Source: Schistosoma mansoni (Eukaryota > Platyhelminthes > Trematoda > Strigeidida > Schistosomatidae). Taken from it: 64,000 bases of DNA. Under the pieces are notes generated by a model that was not told the origin of the DNA, ran no database searches, and saw only the letters and a list, made by a program, of their open reading frames with translations. This document shows positions 1-9,447 of this stretch, one piece after another. The position numbers were made by a program, and so were the translations under genes. The stretch is from NCBI RefSeq assembly GCF_000237925.1, contig NC_031499.1, positions 6,702,195 to 6,766,194 on the forward strand, given 5' to 3'. Every line of letters begins with the position of its first letter. Position 1 is the stretch's first letter.

Positions 1-57
1 AGGAATTTTGGTCTCGAGCGGGAACACTGAACCGGGATTCAACGATGTTAATGTCTT
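1..57 (-). repeat. F2 hammerhead-SINE fragment
   Basis: The sequence resembles the reverse complement of the F2 tRNA-like head followed by its upstream leader (the attaac..ccgttgga segment that recurs at 398, 4925, 17270 and 39300). It is cut by the window edge on the left and by an RTE 3' end on the right. No ribozyme core is present. Confidence 0.5.
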
Positions 58-283
58 ACTTACTTACGCCTGTTACACCCAATGGAGCATAGGCCAACGA
101 CCAGCATTCTCTAACCCACTCTGTCCTGAGCTTTCCTTTCTAGTTCTGTCCAGTTCTTGTTCATTCATCTCATATCTGTTTCCGTTTCTCGGCATAATGT
201 GTTCCTTGGTCTTCCTCTTTTCCTTTGGCCTTCAGGATTCCATGTGAGGGCTTGTCTTGTAACGCATTTGGGTGACTTTTCAT
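52..283 (-). mobile_element. RTE-clade non-LTR retrotransposon, 3' end (5'-truncated)
   Basis: Read on the minus strand this is the extreme C-terminus of an RTE ORF: the [14 protein letters not shown] block, the ERKAQDRVG.RMLVG.LCS block, then acaggcgtaagtaagtaag. The (TAAG)n tail is the 3' signature of every RTE copy in this window. It belongs to the subfamily ending in LCSIG.NRRK rather than [11 protein letters not shown]. It is a dead 5'-truncated copy. Confidence 0.8.
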
Positions 284-397
284 ATCAAATGAATAGTTAC
301 CAAAAAAAATATTTTTCCATAATGTTTAGAAAGTGTGAAATTATGATAAAAATCAATTTCTTAATATCATAGAATAAACAAGGAAGTGTTAAAAAAT

Positions 398-626
398 ATG
401 AGACATTAACACCGTTGGATGCCTGCCGGCTCAGTGGTCTAGTGGTTAAGCGCTCGCGCGCGAAACTGATAGGTCCTGGGTTCGGATCTCGCGAGGCGGG
501 ATCGCGGATACGCACTGCTGAGGAGTCCCACAATGGGACGAAACGGCTGTCCAGTGCTTCCACGTTTTCCATTGTGGTCTAGCTTTAATTGACTCATGAT
601 TTCAACTATTAAAATTACTTCATTCT
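398..626 (+). repeat. F2 tRNA-headed hammerhead SINE
   Basis: Components in order are a short leader, a tRNA-like head (A-box-like tagtggttaagcgct, B-box-like gggttcggatct), a hammerhead (512-557) and the F2 tail (gtggtctagcttt...tcatgatttcaact). The tRNA-like head implies Pol III transcription by analogy with tRNA-derived SINEs. The distal tail (ccccttctga) is missing, so the 3' end is truncated. Confidence 0.75.
512..557 (+). ncRNA. Type I hammerhead ribozyme (F2), intact core
   Basis: The core CTGAGGAG (518-525) fits CUGANGA, and CGAAAC (539-544) completes it. Stem I pairs gcactg (512-517) with cagtgc (552-557). Stem II is closed by GTCC/GGAC. Stem III is the near-palindrome ACGGCTGT, followed by a GTC cleavage triplet ending at 551. 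With almost no loop III, self-cleavage would be favoured in dimers or multimers, as known for schistosome and newt hammerheads. Activity is inferred, not shown. Confidence 0.75.
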
Positions 627-744
627 TTCTTCGTAGATTGTAAATAACACACCTGTCAACCCTATTCCCATACTCCAATTCTAAACTCATAACATTAATC
701 CCAACTCTAAATCTTCAACTCTTAACTTAAAAAGTAACAGTAAT

Positions 745-1282
745 GGCAAAGCAACTGTCGCATTCCTGCGATTGGAGAACATATGGAACTCAAAACGACT
801 GTCAACTAATATCAAAGTGAGAATCTTCAATAAGAATGCCAAGACAGTCCTAGTGTATGGAGCTGAAACACGGAGAACCACTACAACCATCGTCAATAAG
901 GTACAAGTATTCATAAACAATTGTCTACGCAAAATACTCAACATTCACTCACCGGTTACCATCAGCAACAGCCTTCTGTGGGAGAGAATAAACCAGCTCC
1001 CAGTTGAAGAGGAAATTAGGAAAAGACGTTGGAAGTGGATAGGACATACATTAAGGAACTCACCAATGTGCATCACGACTCAATCCCTAACTTGTAATCC
1101 TGAAGGGAAACGGAAACGAAGAAGGCGAAAGAACACATTACTCTAGGAAATAGAAGCAGATATGAAATGGATGAATGTTAACTGGAAAGAAATTGAAAGG
1201 ATTGTTTGGGACAGAGTTGGATGGAGAATGTTGGTGAGCGGCCTATGCTCCTCCACGAAGGGTAACAGGCGTAAGTAAGTAT
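745..1282 (+). pseudogene. RTE retrotransposon ORF, C-terminal part
   Basis: The frame from 772 encodes a 124-residue segment covering the end of the RT thumb region and the C-terminal domain: LYGAE-like [50 protein letters not shown] and NPEGKRKR. An in-frame TAG (1144-1146) then interrupts what continues as EIEADMK...[22 protein letters not shown] and ends in gcgtaagtaagta. The same TAG and the same TCNPEG and RRRRK variants occur in the copy at 11943-13165, so both descend from a stop-bearing master. It is not a host gene. Confidence 0.85.
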
Positions 1283-1702
1283 GTTCTCCTATATTGTTAC
1301 CTAGTAGACTTACTTGCTCTTTTTTCTTTCTTTCTGCATGTTAATTTCAATAAATATCGATTGATTGTAATGAAGTTTTGGCAACTTCTATTAACCATAT
1401 TACTAAATCTTGATATTATTAGAGATTAGTTAAGCATGACAAATAACGGAGATAATGAATTTTTATTGAAAATTATAAAAAAAATGACTGATTCCGAACA
1501 AACATCATTATGGCAAGTCACTATCTAATTCATAAGACATACAGCACTTTTCATTGATTATCTAGTTGATTAAATGAATTCATGAAGATAAACTATGCTT
1601 TATTAAAATGGATTATCATGAGTGATTAAAAGGCAAGCTAAGTAGCATTGCTATTATCAGTATAGAGTTGTAGAGATTGTTGAGTTTAGATTGACATTAA
1701 GA

Positions 1703-1840
1703 ATAGAAGCTCTGGGCAGTCATTTCGTTCTAGTATTGACATCCACAATCCTGTACACAGGATTCGAATCAATGACCTTCAGTCTCGCGCGTGAACTCGT
1801 AACTTCCAGATCACTGAATCAGGATCCAACGGTGTTTCAT
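1703..1840 (-). repeat. Degenerate F2 SINE
   Basis: The reverse complement of the F2 head and ribozyme region is recognisable (aggattcgaatcaatgacc..cagtctcgcgcg, then ..gatcactgaatcaggatccaacggtgtt). The ribozyme core has decayed: no CTGANGAG is left. Orientation is clear from the B-box-like gattcgaatc in reverse. Confidence 0.55.
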
Positions 1841-1845
1841 TTAAT

Positions 1846-2297
1846 TGTGTGAGGGCTATGATACTGCCTGGGTGCACAGACCGAAGCAGGTGGTTTTTTT
1901 AAGAGGCCACACCCGGAGCCTTTGACCTAAAGGTCTAGTTCACTATGCAGTGAAGCATCGTAAAGAGGTGCAGTCCTATGGTAGCCGGTGACCAACGATT
2001 GATTCATACACCATTTGTTACCTCAGGATACTGGAGTTCATGTACACCATTGGCTTGGAATGAGGGTTTTCCAACTCCCCTAGGTGGATCCTCCACATCC
2101 ACCAACCCGGTTAAAGCGCCGGACATTCGCTTTTCGTCCTCTCACTTTTGTGAACAACACCCCCGCCACGAGAAGGCAGTGAGTAGGACTTCCCTGGCAG
2201 AGGCTATATATTCGCGTGGCCATATGAGAGCATTTCGAGAGGGGGAGCAGACTCTCCCCACTCTCGGCCTTACCAGGGCATTTGGGGGCCAAGATTA
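1846..2297 (+). repeat. Dispersed repeat E (copy 1)
   Basis: This block of about 450 bp is unusually GC-rich for its surroundings. It reappears in diverged, shortened form at 45590-45892 in the same orientation. Shared landmarks are the gaagcagatggtt start, gagcctttgacct, gtggatcctccacatc and attcgcttttcgtcctctca. An open frame of 106 codons at 1978 is not conserved between the two copies, so I do not call it coding. The family is unidentified; it could be UTR or internal sequence of a larger element. Confidence 0.6.
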
Positions 2298-3357
2298 GTG
2301 TTTTATATACCTGAACTAAATAACAAAAAAAGCCGTTCAATATGTATGTATTATTCCCATAGATAATAAAGTAGTTAGGTGAATTATGCAACTCAAGGAC
2401 TTGCAAAATTAAGATCAGTTTAGAATGGATCAATTAGCTGATGTGAACAGCGAAACAAGAAACCTTAACAAACTACGGAAGCTATTTTTGGGGACGTTAT
2501 CTCATTTAATTCAAAGCTTGCATGACAGTAACATTTACTTTCACACCTAGACTATTCTACAGATCATAAGCTTTCGTTTGATGTATGAATCACTGTCATA
2601 GCCTTTTCTGTTCCAAATCTATTGTAATTTAGACGTAACCTTTTGTGCTCTATTTTCTAAGCTAATCCCCTAGTTTTGGACATAATTGTATTTTCCTATT
2701 GTACATTGTGATCAGGTTAGTCATCTATTTATTCATGTATCTTTCTACACTAATCTGAAATCGGATACCAGATCGGGATTGGAATAAAGCGAGTAGTGTT
2801 CCAGTTGTCTTGTCTTCTCTCTTGCGCGCATGCTTGTTAGCCAATCAGGTGATAGAATAGTTTTCATCTTTCTACCCCAACTTCGAACTCACTCATACTA
2901 GCCTGAAGGTTAAGCCAGTCAGCCTATCACGTCAAGGTGTTAATCTACATTAGACAAGTTATCCTCTGCACGAAAGTGGGGGGACAGATCAAGGACGTAA
3001 CATTAACTAACTTCAGTTCTGAGGTTTGTAAGTGAACTATAGTTTGTTGAATCGTTGATCATATTAAGTTAAAAGAAAGGTAATCTCTCGTAGAAATTTT
3101 TAAAGTCCTAAATAATATCTCAGGTCAATCGTTCTCAAATTCTCCATGTCTCACGTTCATTAACCCAATTGTCCATCTAAATTAATACGGAAGAAAATAT
3201 ACATAATATGTTATGTTACGTACACCGTTCACATTAGAAACATGACTGAACGTGAGAAACAGATTTTCGGTTTTACGTTGTGAAATTTTCCATAACAGTA
3301 CAAGTGAGTACTGAATGGTGGGTGGAAGTATATTAACAAATCGATTGTATATATTTG
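2298..3357. other. Gene-free AT-rich stretch, possible LTR remnant
   Basis: No gene is seen. At 2780-2830 a polyadenylation-like ggaataaagcg is followed by a run of tcttgtcttctctcttgcg, and the block ends near 3003 with acgtaaca. This arrangement resembles the R-U5 part of an LTR (compare the ggaataaaattcc...tcttctctcttgcg of LTR-C at 7610-7660). I could not find a matching left end or a duplication, so this remains a guess. Confidence 0.35.
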
Positions 3358-4006
3358 TGCGTGAACGTGAAATCATGTAGTGTTACTGGAGTAGTGGAAG
3401 TCATGTTGGTTGTGGATTAGTGTTAGTGGTAGATATCAACGTTGTACGATGAGTGAGTAGTAATGGTGGTAGTAGGATTATGAAGCGTTGGTATTACTGG
3501 TATTATTGTTTGTTGGTGATGGTGTAGTTAGTAGTAGTTGTTTGGTTTGTTGTTGTTGAGGTGAACAGATTTGTTGATTGTAAGTTAGTTGTGTAAATGT
3601 TTGTTGTGTTGTAGATGTGAATGTGTGTGTGTGGGTATAGTGGGTCGCGGGCGAACGGCCGCGCCCTAGTAGCGCAGTAGGTTAGCGCGTCAGTCTCATA
3701 ATCTGAAGGTCGTGAGTTCGAGTCTCACCTGGGGCAGGCTTTTGACAAATATCTATGCCCAACATGTGTCCAACATGAACATGAACACACTCACACTCAC
3801 ATCAACAATACCGCTTGCATTGTCACTCACTCCAATCCCATATGCACTCACGAACTGTCGCGTGTGCAACTGACCGACCGTCTGACTCGCTCACTCGGAG
3901 ACTGCATGCCCTCTCTCAAATTGTTCGACGCGTCAGTCGTCTGGGTGACAATCAACCAGTCAATCATCTGATCGGTGAAGCCCTGCTGCTAGCATACCAC
4001 CTGAAG
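3358..4006 (+). repeat. Solitary partial copy of the 1.8-kb tRNA-Met unit
   Basis: From gtgaacgtgaaatcatg to ggtgaagccctg this is nearly identical to about 640 bp of the array unit (for example 22471-23085), including the tRNA-Met gene. It lies about 18.3 kb upstream of the array. Homology stops abruptly on both sides without an obvious target duplication. The near identity means it separated recently or still exchanges sequence with the array. Confidence 0.9.
3663..3736 (+). tRNA. tRNA-Met(CAT), elongator type, solitary copy
   Basis: This 74-nt gene folds into a full cloverleaf: acceptor GCCCTAG/CTGGGGC plus discriminator A, D stem GCGC/GCGC, anticodon CAT at 3697-3699, and T stem GTGAG/CTCAC around TTCGAGT. 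It has the elongator rather than initiator signature. A T4 Pol III terminator follows a few bases downstream (ggcttttgac), and a tatag box lies about 25 bp upstream. There is no intron and no encoded CCA, as normal for eukaryotes. Confidence 0.95.
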
Positions 4007-4141
4007 TGTTGATGAAAATTTAAAGCTTTACAACTAACTGAAGAACTAATTTTCAATTCAAGTATCCATTTAATTAACTAGAGCAGTATATATTATATCA
4101 ATCCACTTGGTATTGTTTACTTGTATCTTCCCATTGTTATT

Positions 4142-4400
4142 TAGGACTGCAATTGGTCAGTCTCTTGTTAGCAAATGTCTATCAAGTGAATTTAAACTTC
4201 ACCCCATTGCACAAACAAGTGGCTATCAGGATTCAGTAGCTAAGTGAATAATGCGATAGCGTTTGAAGTGAACGGTACTGATGTTCAAGTCCCAGAGTGA
4301 TCGTCAACTTTGAGATGCAAGTACATCCAGCTGACGAGTTCCAAATAGGACGAAACGCGCGTCCAACTGGATTCCACTACAAGCCACTATCCAAAATTAT
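4142..4400 (+). repeat. F1 (Sm-alpha-like) hammerhead SINE
   Basis: The order is leader (aagtgaatttaaacttcacccc), tRNA-like head (tagctaagtgaataatgcg for box A; gttcaagtccc for box B), hammerhead (4325-4372), and the start of the next monomer (ggattccactac..ccactatcc). This is the arrangement of the schistosome Sm-alpha satellite/SINE, which is known to encode active hammerheads. Confidence 0.8.
4325..4372 (+). ncRNA. Type I hammerhead ribozyme (F1)
   Basis: The core CTGACGAG (4331-4338) and CGAAAC (4351-4356) are intact. Stem II is GTTC/GGAC with one G-U pair. Stem III is the palindrome ACGCGCGT, followed by the GTC cleavage triplet ending at 4363. Stem I is atccag (4325-4330) pairing with ctggat, with two extra bases after the cleavage site that may weaken it. 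Confidence 0.7.
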
Positions 4401-4661
4401 ATCACAGAAATAACTCCATAGTGTCATATATATATCCATATCTTTCAATGATAATAGTTATTAAAGAAGAATCATATGTTTAATTCTTACTTTTTATAGA
4501 CAAACTTATACATAACATTGTTACCCTTTCAATTCTATATAAGTAATATGAGAAATCAATATCAGCTAATCAATATAAATAATAAATCAATATTTTTCGT
4601 ATATTTATTGATTCTTGAAAATATTAGTTACTATGAGAAATTATGATAAATATTATTTCAT

Positions 4662-5175
4662 CCAATGCTTCCAGGTTTTCCATGGCGGTCTAACTTCAGT
4701 TGATCCATGATATTAACTATTAAAGTTATTATAATATCTACAAAAACCCCTTTTGATATGAATCAACATATACTCATTAGTGACTGGCTTCAAGAGGTAT
4801 TTCGTGGAGTTCTAGTGAGAAACAGTAACCAGTGAAGTTGAACCAGGTGTATTGTGAGATAGTAACTTACTGAAGATATTGATGGATGTGTCGCTCAACT
4901 TCGTGGATTGGTTGAAGTTGGACATTAACTCCGTCGGATGTCAGCTGGCTCAGTGGTCTAGTGGTTAAGCGTTCGCTCGCGAGACGGATAGGCCCTGGGT
5001 TCGGATCTCGTAAGACGGGATCATGGATGAGCTCTGCTGAGGAGTCCCACATTGGAACGAAGCGATCATCCAATGTTTCCACGTTTTCTATGGTAGTCTA
5101 ACTTCAATTGGTTCATGAATCCAACTATAAAAGATTATTAAAATCTCTAAAAAAAGAAACCCCTTCTGAAGGGTC
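4662..5175 (+). repeat. F2 SINE, about 1.3 monomers head to tail
   Basis: It begins at ccaatgcttcc, within one base of where an F2 hammerhead would cleave. It runs through the tail to ccccttttga, then directly into the leader of a second monomer, its tRNA-like head (4960-5020), a broken ribozyme (the core GAAAC is GAAGC at 5059-5063) and a second tail ending ccccttctga near 5175. It therefore shows the junction between two tandem monomers. Confidence 0.75.
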
Positions 5176-5263
5176 TTCATATTTAAAAGAAAAGGAAAGA
5201 AAAAAACCTAACTAGCTAATAAACCGATGAATGAATAGATTGAAAATAAAAGTACATACGAAC

Positions 5264-5457
5264 TACTTACTTACTTACGTCTGTTACCCTTCATGGAGGA
5301 GCATAGGCCGCACACAAGTTTTCCCCACCTAACCATGTCCTGGGCAATCCTTTTCAGTTACTATTCATCCTTTTCATATCTGCTTCTATTTCCCGACATA
5401 ATGTGTTCCTCGGCCTTCCTCTTTTTCCACTTCCCTTACGGATTCCGAGTTAGTATT
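5264..5457 (-). mobile_element. RTE 3' end (5'-truncated)
   Basis: Minus-strand RTE C-terminus with the (CTTA)n side at 5264-5276 marking the 3' tail. It covers only the last 60 codons or so (GRPRNTL-like to GLCSS) and is interrupted by substitutions. No intact frame. Confidence 0.75.
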
Positions 5458-5554
5458 ATGAACTAATTTAGGTGAAATTATATTAGATGATATTAATTGA
5501 CATGGAATTAAAAATGACATGTAGACCTTCAGAAAGGTTTTTTGTGGATATTGT

Positions 5555-5920
5555 AGTAATTTTAATAGTGGAGATCATGTATCAATTGAAGCTAGACCAT
5601 CATGGAAAACCTNNNNNNNNNNNNNNNNNNNNNNNNNNNNNNNNNNNNNNNNNNNNNNNNNNNNNNNNNNNNNNNNNNNNNNNNNNNNNNNNNNNNNNNN
5701 NNNNNNNNNNNNNNNNNNNNNNNNNNNNNNNNNNNNNNNNNNNNNNNNNNNNNNNNNNNNNNNNNNNNNNNNNNNNNNNNNNNNNNNNNNNNNNNNNNNN
5801 NNNNNNNNNNNNAAACGGCCGTCCAGTGCTTCCAGGTTTTCCAAGGTGGTCTAGCTTCAATCGACTCATGATTTCAACTATGAAAATATTGAAATATCCA
5901 CAAAAACCCCTTCTGATCTA
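5555..5920. repeat. F2 foldback composite broken by an assembly gap
   Basis: Left of the gap (5562-5612) is an F2 tail in minus orientation (gagatcatg..caattgaagctagacca). Right of it (5813-5920) is an F2 tail in plus orientation (aaacggccgtccagtgcttcc..ccccttctga). The two flanks are therefore inverted relative to each other, matching the head-to-head composites at 17072-17573 and 61012-61395. The missing part should hold the ribozymes and one tRNA-like head. Confidence 0.7.
5613..5812. other. Assembly gap, 200 N
   Basis: Exactly 200 N, so the length is a placeholder. Open frames that cross it are meaningless. Confidence 0.99.
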
Positions 5921-6130
5921 CAAATTATTTTTAGTTTAATTATATTTACTAGGATGATAATTTACTGTAATTACGAAAATTGGTATGAGGGTTAACAAGT
6001 TAGGTTAAAAATAATTGTATACTCATTGATTTATGGGCGGTTAAACTACTACTCTTTGAAGTATTTATGAGAATGAAAGAGATCATATTACTGATCTAAG
6101 TTAAACAACCATTGAAAACTAAGAAGTTAC

Positions 6131-6483
6131 TGTTATATCTGGAGCTTTGATTCTTGCTATACCGTGTTCTACTAGACTACTTGAATGATCGAACCTGCAA
6201 CGTCGCAAGAGAGAAGATAAAAGACTAGTAAGTAGGAATTTTATTCCCCAAAACAGTATCAAAATATACTACAGAAATCTCATGTATTTATAGTTTTTGG
6301 CTGAAAGTAAATCATCATTTCGGACAGCCAATAGGCACATGGAGGGTCCTTCTCATTCATCCAACAGGGAAGCTACACGTCGACGTTCTCGAACGTTCCC
6401 CTAGTGGTGATTAGATAGAATGTCCTCGGCCCTTTCTGGGCTTCTCGAGGACTCGTTGAGTTTGCCAACGAGCCATCCTTACA
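6131..6483 (-). mobile_element. Solo LTR, family LTR-C, copy 1
   Basis: This 353-bp element runs TGTAAGGATGG...AGATATAACA when read on the minus strand. It contains a TATA box (ctataaatacatgag) and a polyadenylation signal in ggaataaaattcc, the expected LTR promoter and R signals. The plus-strand flanks are gttac (6126-6130) and gtatt (6484-6488), which do not match each other. They do match, swapped, the flanks of the partner at 7377-7729. Confidence 0.85.
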
Positions 6484-6704
6484 GTATTAAATAATGAATT
6501 AATTGATCTGATTGAATTCCAGTAAGTACATGTCAGTTAATGTATAAAATACAAATCTAGTTATATTCTAATGATCATTTCAGTTCATTCCAAAACGAGC
6601 TGTATTTCCCCTCTAGTTTGTCTTCATATATACAATACAATGAATTAATTCACCAATTTAATGAATGAGTTCGTCTCAGGATGTATAAGTCACATATATG
6701 TCTA

Positions 6705-7139
6705 CAGTTGAAAGCGTAAGTCAATTGAAGCTAGACCACCAGGGAAAACCTGGAAGCACTGGACGGCCGTTTCGTCCTATTGTGGGACTCCTCAGCAGTG
6801 CGTGTCCACGACCTCGGCTCGCGAGATTCGAACTCAGGACCTACCAGTCTCGCTCCAAAGCACTTAACCAATAGACCACTGATCCGGCATCCCATGGTGT
6901 TTATGTCTAACTCCAAACCGTTCACTAATTGTCTTCAGTGGGTTTCTATCTCACAACTGACGTGGTTTTAACTCCACTGATCACTGATACTCACTACAAC
7001 TCTTGGGTTTATCTCTCGAAGTCAGTCACTAGTGGGCATATGATTATTATTATTATCAGAAGGGGTTTTTGTGGAGATTTAGTATTTTCATAGTTGAAAG
7101 CGTAAGTCAATTGAAAATACTAAGTCTCCACAAAAACCC
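6705..7139 (-). repeat. F2 SINE, more than one monomer, with terminal hairpin
   Basis: The minus strand holds a whole monomer: tail (6705-6750), intact hammerhead (6756-6801), tRNA-like head (6825-6890) and leader to about 7060. It then enters the tail of a second monomer (7061-7115), which meets an inverted outer tail (7112-7139), giving a near-perfect hairpin between tcagaagggg and ccccttctga. The private variant gaaagcgtaagtc occurs in both tail copies, 386 bp apart. Confidence 0.8.
6756..6801 (-). ncRNA. Type I hammerhead ribozyme (F2), intact
   Basis: On the minus strand gcactg pairs with cagtgc as stem I. The core is CTGAGGAG (6788-6795) and CGAAAC, stem II is GTCC/GGAC, stem III is the perfect palindrome ACGGCCGT, and the cleavage triplet is GTC. 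Of the F2 copies here, this one keeps every expected pairing. Confidence 0.8.
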
Positions 7140-7376
7140 CTTCTGACTTATATCTAGTTTGCCTTAATGTTATATTCTTCAAAATCAACAGTTCCTATGA
7201 TGGGAGATAGTTGAACAGTATTACGAAATTATCGAAGCCAGAAATGTAAACCATTTGATGATCTAAAAGTTAAGCATTAACCGCAGAACCTTCAAGTTCT
7301 AGATTTAATCACTGGTGGATTCATGAATGTATACTGTCTAAAAGTCTTATTCTGCAACCAAATTGTGATTTGTAAC

Positions 7377-7729
7377 TGTAAGGATGGCTCGTTGGCAAAC
7401 TCAACGAGTCCTCAAGAAGCCCAGAAAGGGCCGAGGACATTCTATCTAATCACCACTAGGGGAACATTCGAGAACGTCGACGTGTAGCTTCCCTGTTGGA
7501 TGAATGAGAAGGACCCTCCATGTGCCTATTGGCTGTCCGAAATGATGATTTACTTTCAGCCAAAAACTATAAATACATGAGATTTCTGTAGTATATTTTG
7601 ATACTGTTTTGGGGAATAAAATTCCTACTTACTAGTCTTTTATCTTCTCTCTTGCGACGTTGCAGGTTCGATCATTCAAGTAGTCTAGTAGAACACGGTA
7701 TAGCAAGAATCAAAGCTCTAGATATAACC
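7377..7729 (+). mobile_element. Solo LTR, family LTR-C, copy 2 (inverted partner)
   Basis: Also 353 bp, nearly identical to 6131-6483 but in the opposite orientation. It runs TGTAAGGATGG...GATATAACC, the last base differing from the usual A. Flanks are gtaac (7372-7376) and aatac (7730-7734). TATA and polyadenylation signals are preserved. Together with copy 1 it makes a long inverted repeat with an 893-bp interior. Confidence 0.85.
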
Positions 7730-7805
7730 AATACTCTTATCTATAATAATTCTTAGTTGAATAAATGGAATACATCAAGATTTACTCAAATCAAAGACTA
7801 AGTTT

Positions 7806-8092
7806 ATGCGAACATCAGTTAGTCAGCTGCAACATAGAACCAAGTACATATATACATCTATCTAAGTTCCCTTACATCATATACACAACAAGATGATCGA
7901 TCACCAAATTCATAGAAGTAGTTACTTCAATAGTAGTAGTATATAAAAGAAAGATTGTATTTAAGGATATGATAGAAGAAGAAGATCGATTAGTTCATAG
8001 ATATAAAGGTATAGAGTAATTGTAATCTTACAGTTTATGTGGAAGATATAGAGTGTATACACCTATACCATTTTGATCAATTTTAAACCTGT
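7806..8092 (+). repeat. Dispersed repeat G (copy 1)
   Basis: A block of about 285 bp shared with 19112-19382 (same orientation), with a shorter inverted piece at 47206-47324. Landmarks are gtcagctacaac, cacaacaagatga, gaattcatagaagt.gttacttcaatag, tatataaaagaaagat and gtgtatacacctat. No coding potential. It may be the edge of an unidentified element. Confidence 0.6.
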
Positions 8093-8530
8093 TATGACTT
8101 TATAGAAAAGTAGGACCGTATCCAATTCGTTATGATTTAATGTCCGGCTTTGATCACGTGAATTATCCATCAATCGGAATACGACTTTTCCAATCTTAGC
8201 ACTGTGCCATATCAATGACGTTCAATCGGTATGAGCAGTCTAACGCCCTTATCGGTTCCTCGTCCCCCTAGCCCTTCCAATCGAGTTCAGAACACCAATT
8301 GCAGCTTCTACTATGCGAATCATTTATTTCAAGCATACTCGGTTTATATACCAGGCAGACAGACAGACCTCATCAGACCATCAAATAGAAAATAATATTT
8401 GTACAAGATCAAACCACATGTGACTGTGAACGTGGGAGACAGTAATCAATAAACTGAATATAATTTAGGGACAGTAAATCGTATAATAATAATGAAGCTT
8501 ATAATAAGATGAATATAAACATACACAATC
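8093..8530 (-). mobile_element. Diverged LTR-B-like solo LTR
   Basis: It shares the LTR-B body on the minus strand: ggtataaaccgagtat-type TATA region (8340-8355), then tgattcgcatagtagaagctgc, the cagaacacc block and the tagcagtctaacgcc block. It begins with tgttatgact at 8094. The right end and any target duplication are not clear, so the edges are approximate. Confidence 0.55.
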
Positions 8531-8540
8531 TAATCTAACT

Positions 8541-8826
8541 ATTGAAACTCCGCCTGCAGCCCTTCTAGAGTTATTGCCGGTCCCAAGTCCGGGTAAAGGT
8601 GGAGGGTTGGGCATAGAAAAACTAACTCGCTAAGAGAACGCTAACCAGAAAAAATAATTCAGATCATTTAAACTCTGCCCTGGGAGTTGAAGAAATAAGG
8701 AGATATGAAAAAGATGAATAACAACTGGAAAGAACTGGAAAAGATTGCCCAGGACAGAGTTGAGTGGAGAATGCTGATGGGCGGCCTATGCTCCTCCACG
8801 AGGGGTAACAGGCGTTAGTAAGTAAG
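8541..8826 (+). mobile_element. RTE internal-deletion derivative (5' UTR fused to 3' end)
   Basis: 8541-8690 is the RTE 5' leader (gttattgccggtcccaagtccgg, aaaactaactcgctaag, ctctgccctgggagttgaag), which is also seen at 14415, 49356 and 52545. It joins directly to the last 45 codons of the ORF ([34 protein letters not shown]) and the ttagtaagtaag tail. Everything between, including endonuclease and RT, is missing. Both termini are kept, so the copy resembles a non-autonomous derivative. Confidence 0.7.
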
Positions 8827-9447
8827 TCCATGAATAGGTCCTAGGAGTTACCCGTACTTATGTCTTCACTAGGATAATAACAAAACTATGGTATTTAAAC
8901 ATCAGCTCACTAACAATCCAGTTCTCAAGTCTTACATAGAAATCATAGTCATTGAAATTCAACTATATCATCATCAAATCTGACAAACTGATTAGGTCAT
9001 TCATATGACACACAGTTATTAATTAACATTATGAAACAAAAACAAAAACGGAACATATTTTAATATAAACAGGAAGTAGAACATGATTTCAATGAATTGA
9101 GTGTGTGCCCTAGTTACTATATGACGTGATAAGAGAGATAGAGAGTAGCGAATTGATCGACCCAATGACACACGTAAACCGTACGAGCAGTCTAGAGCAC
9201 TACACGGTCCTGTTATCTGCCTAACCAAGTCAGTTAAGTTAAGAACATCAATAACAACCTCTGCAATATGAATCATAATTCTCAAATATACTGGGTTTAT
9301 ATACCAAACAAACAGACAGACCACATCGTACCATAAAATAGAAAATAACATTTGTAAAAGATTTAGCTAAATGTGGCTATGAATAGGGGGAACAGTAATT
9401 AATGGACTAGGGATAACTCAAGAATGGTGAATCGTACAGTAATAGTC

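Noticed and set aside
420-485. tRNA-like heads of F1, F2 and F3 as real tRNA genes
   Set aside because: Box A and B motifs are present, but no full cloverleaf with acceptor pairing forms, and the copies are dispersed and followed by ribozyme and tail, so they are SINE heads.
2080-2433. 106- and 117-codon frames in repeat E
   Set aside because: Not conserved in the second copy of the repeat at 45590, so probably non-coding.
5487-5939. Open frames across the runs of N
   Set aside because: They exist only because N was translated as unknown residues. The same applies around 37225-37545.
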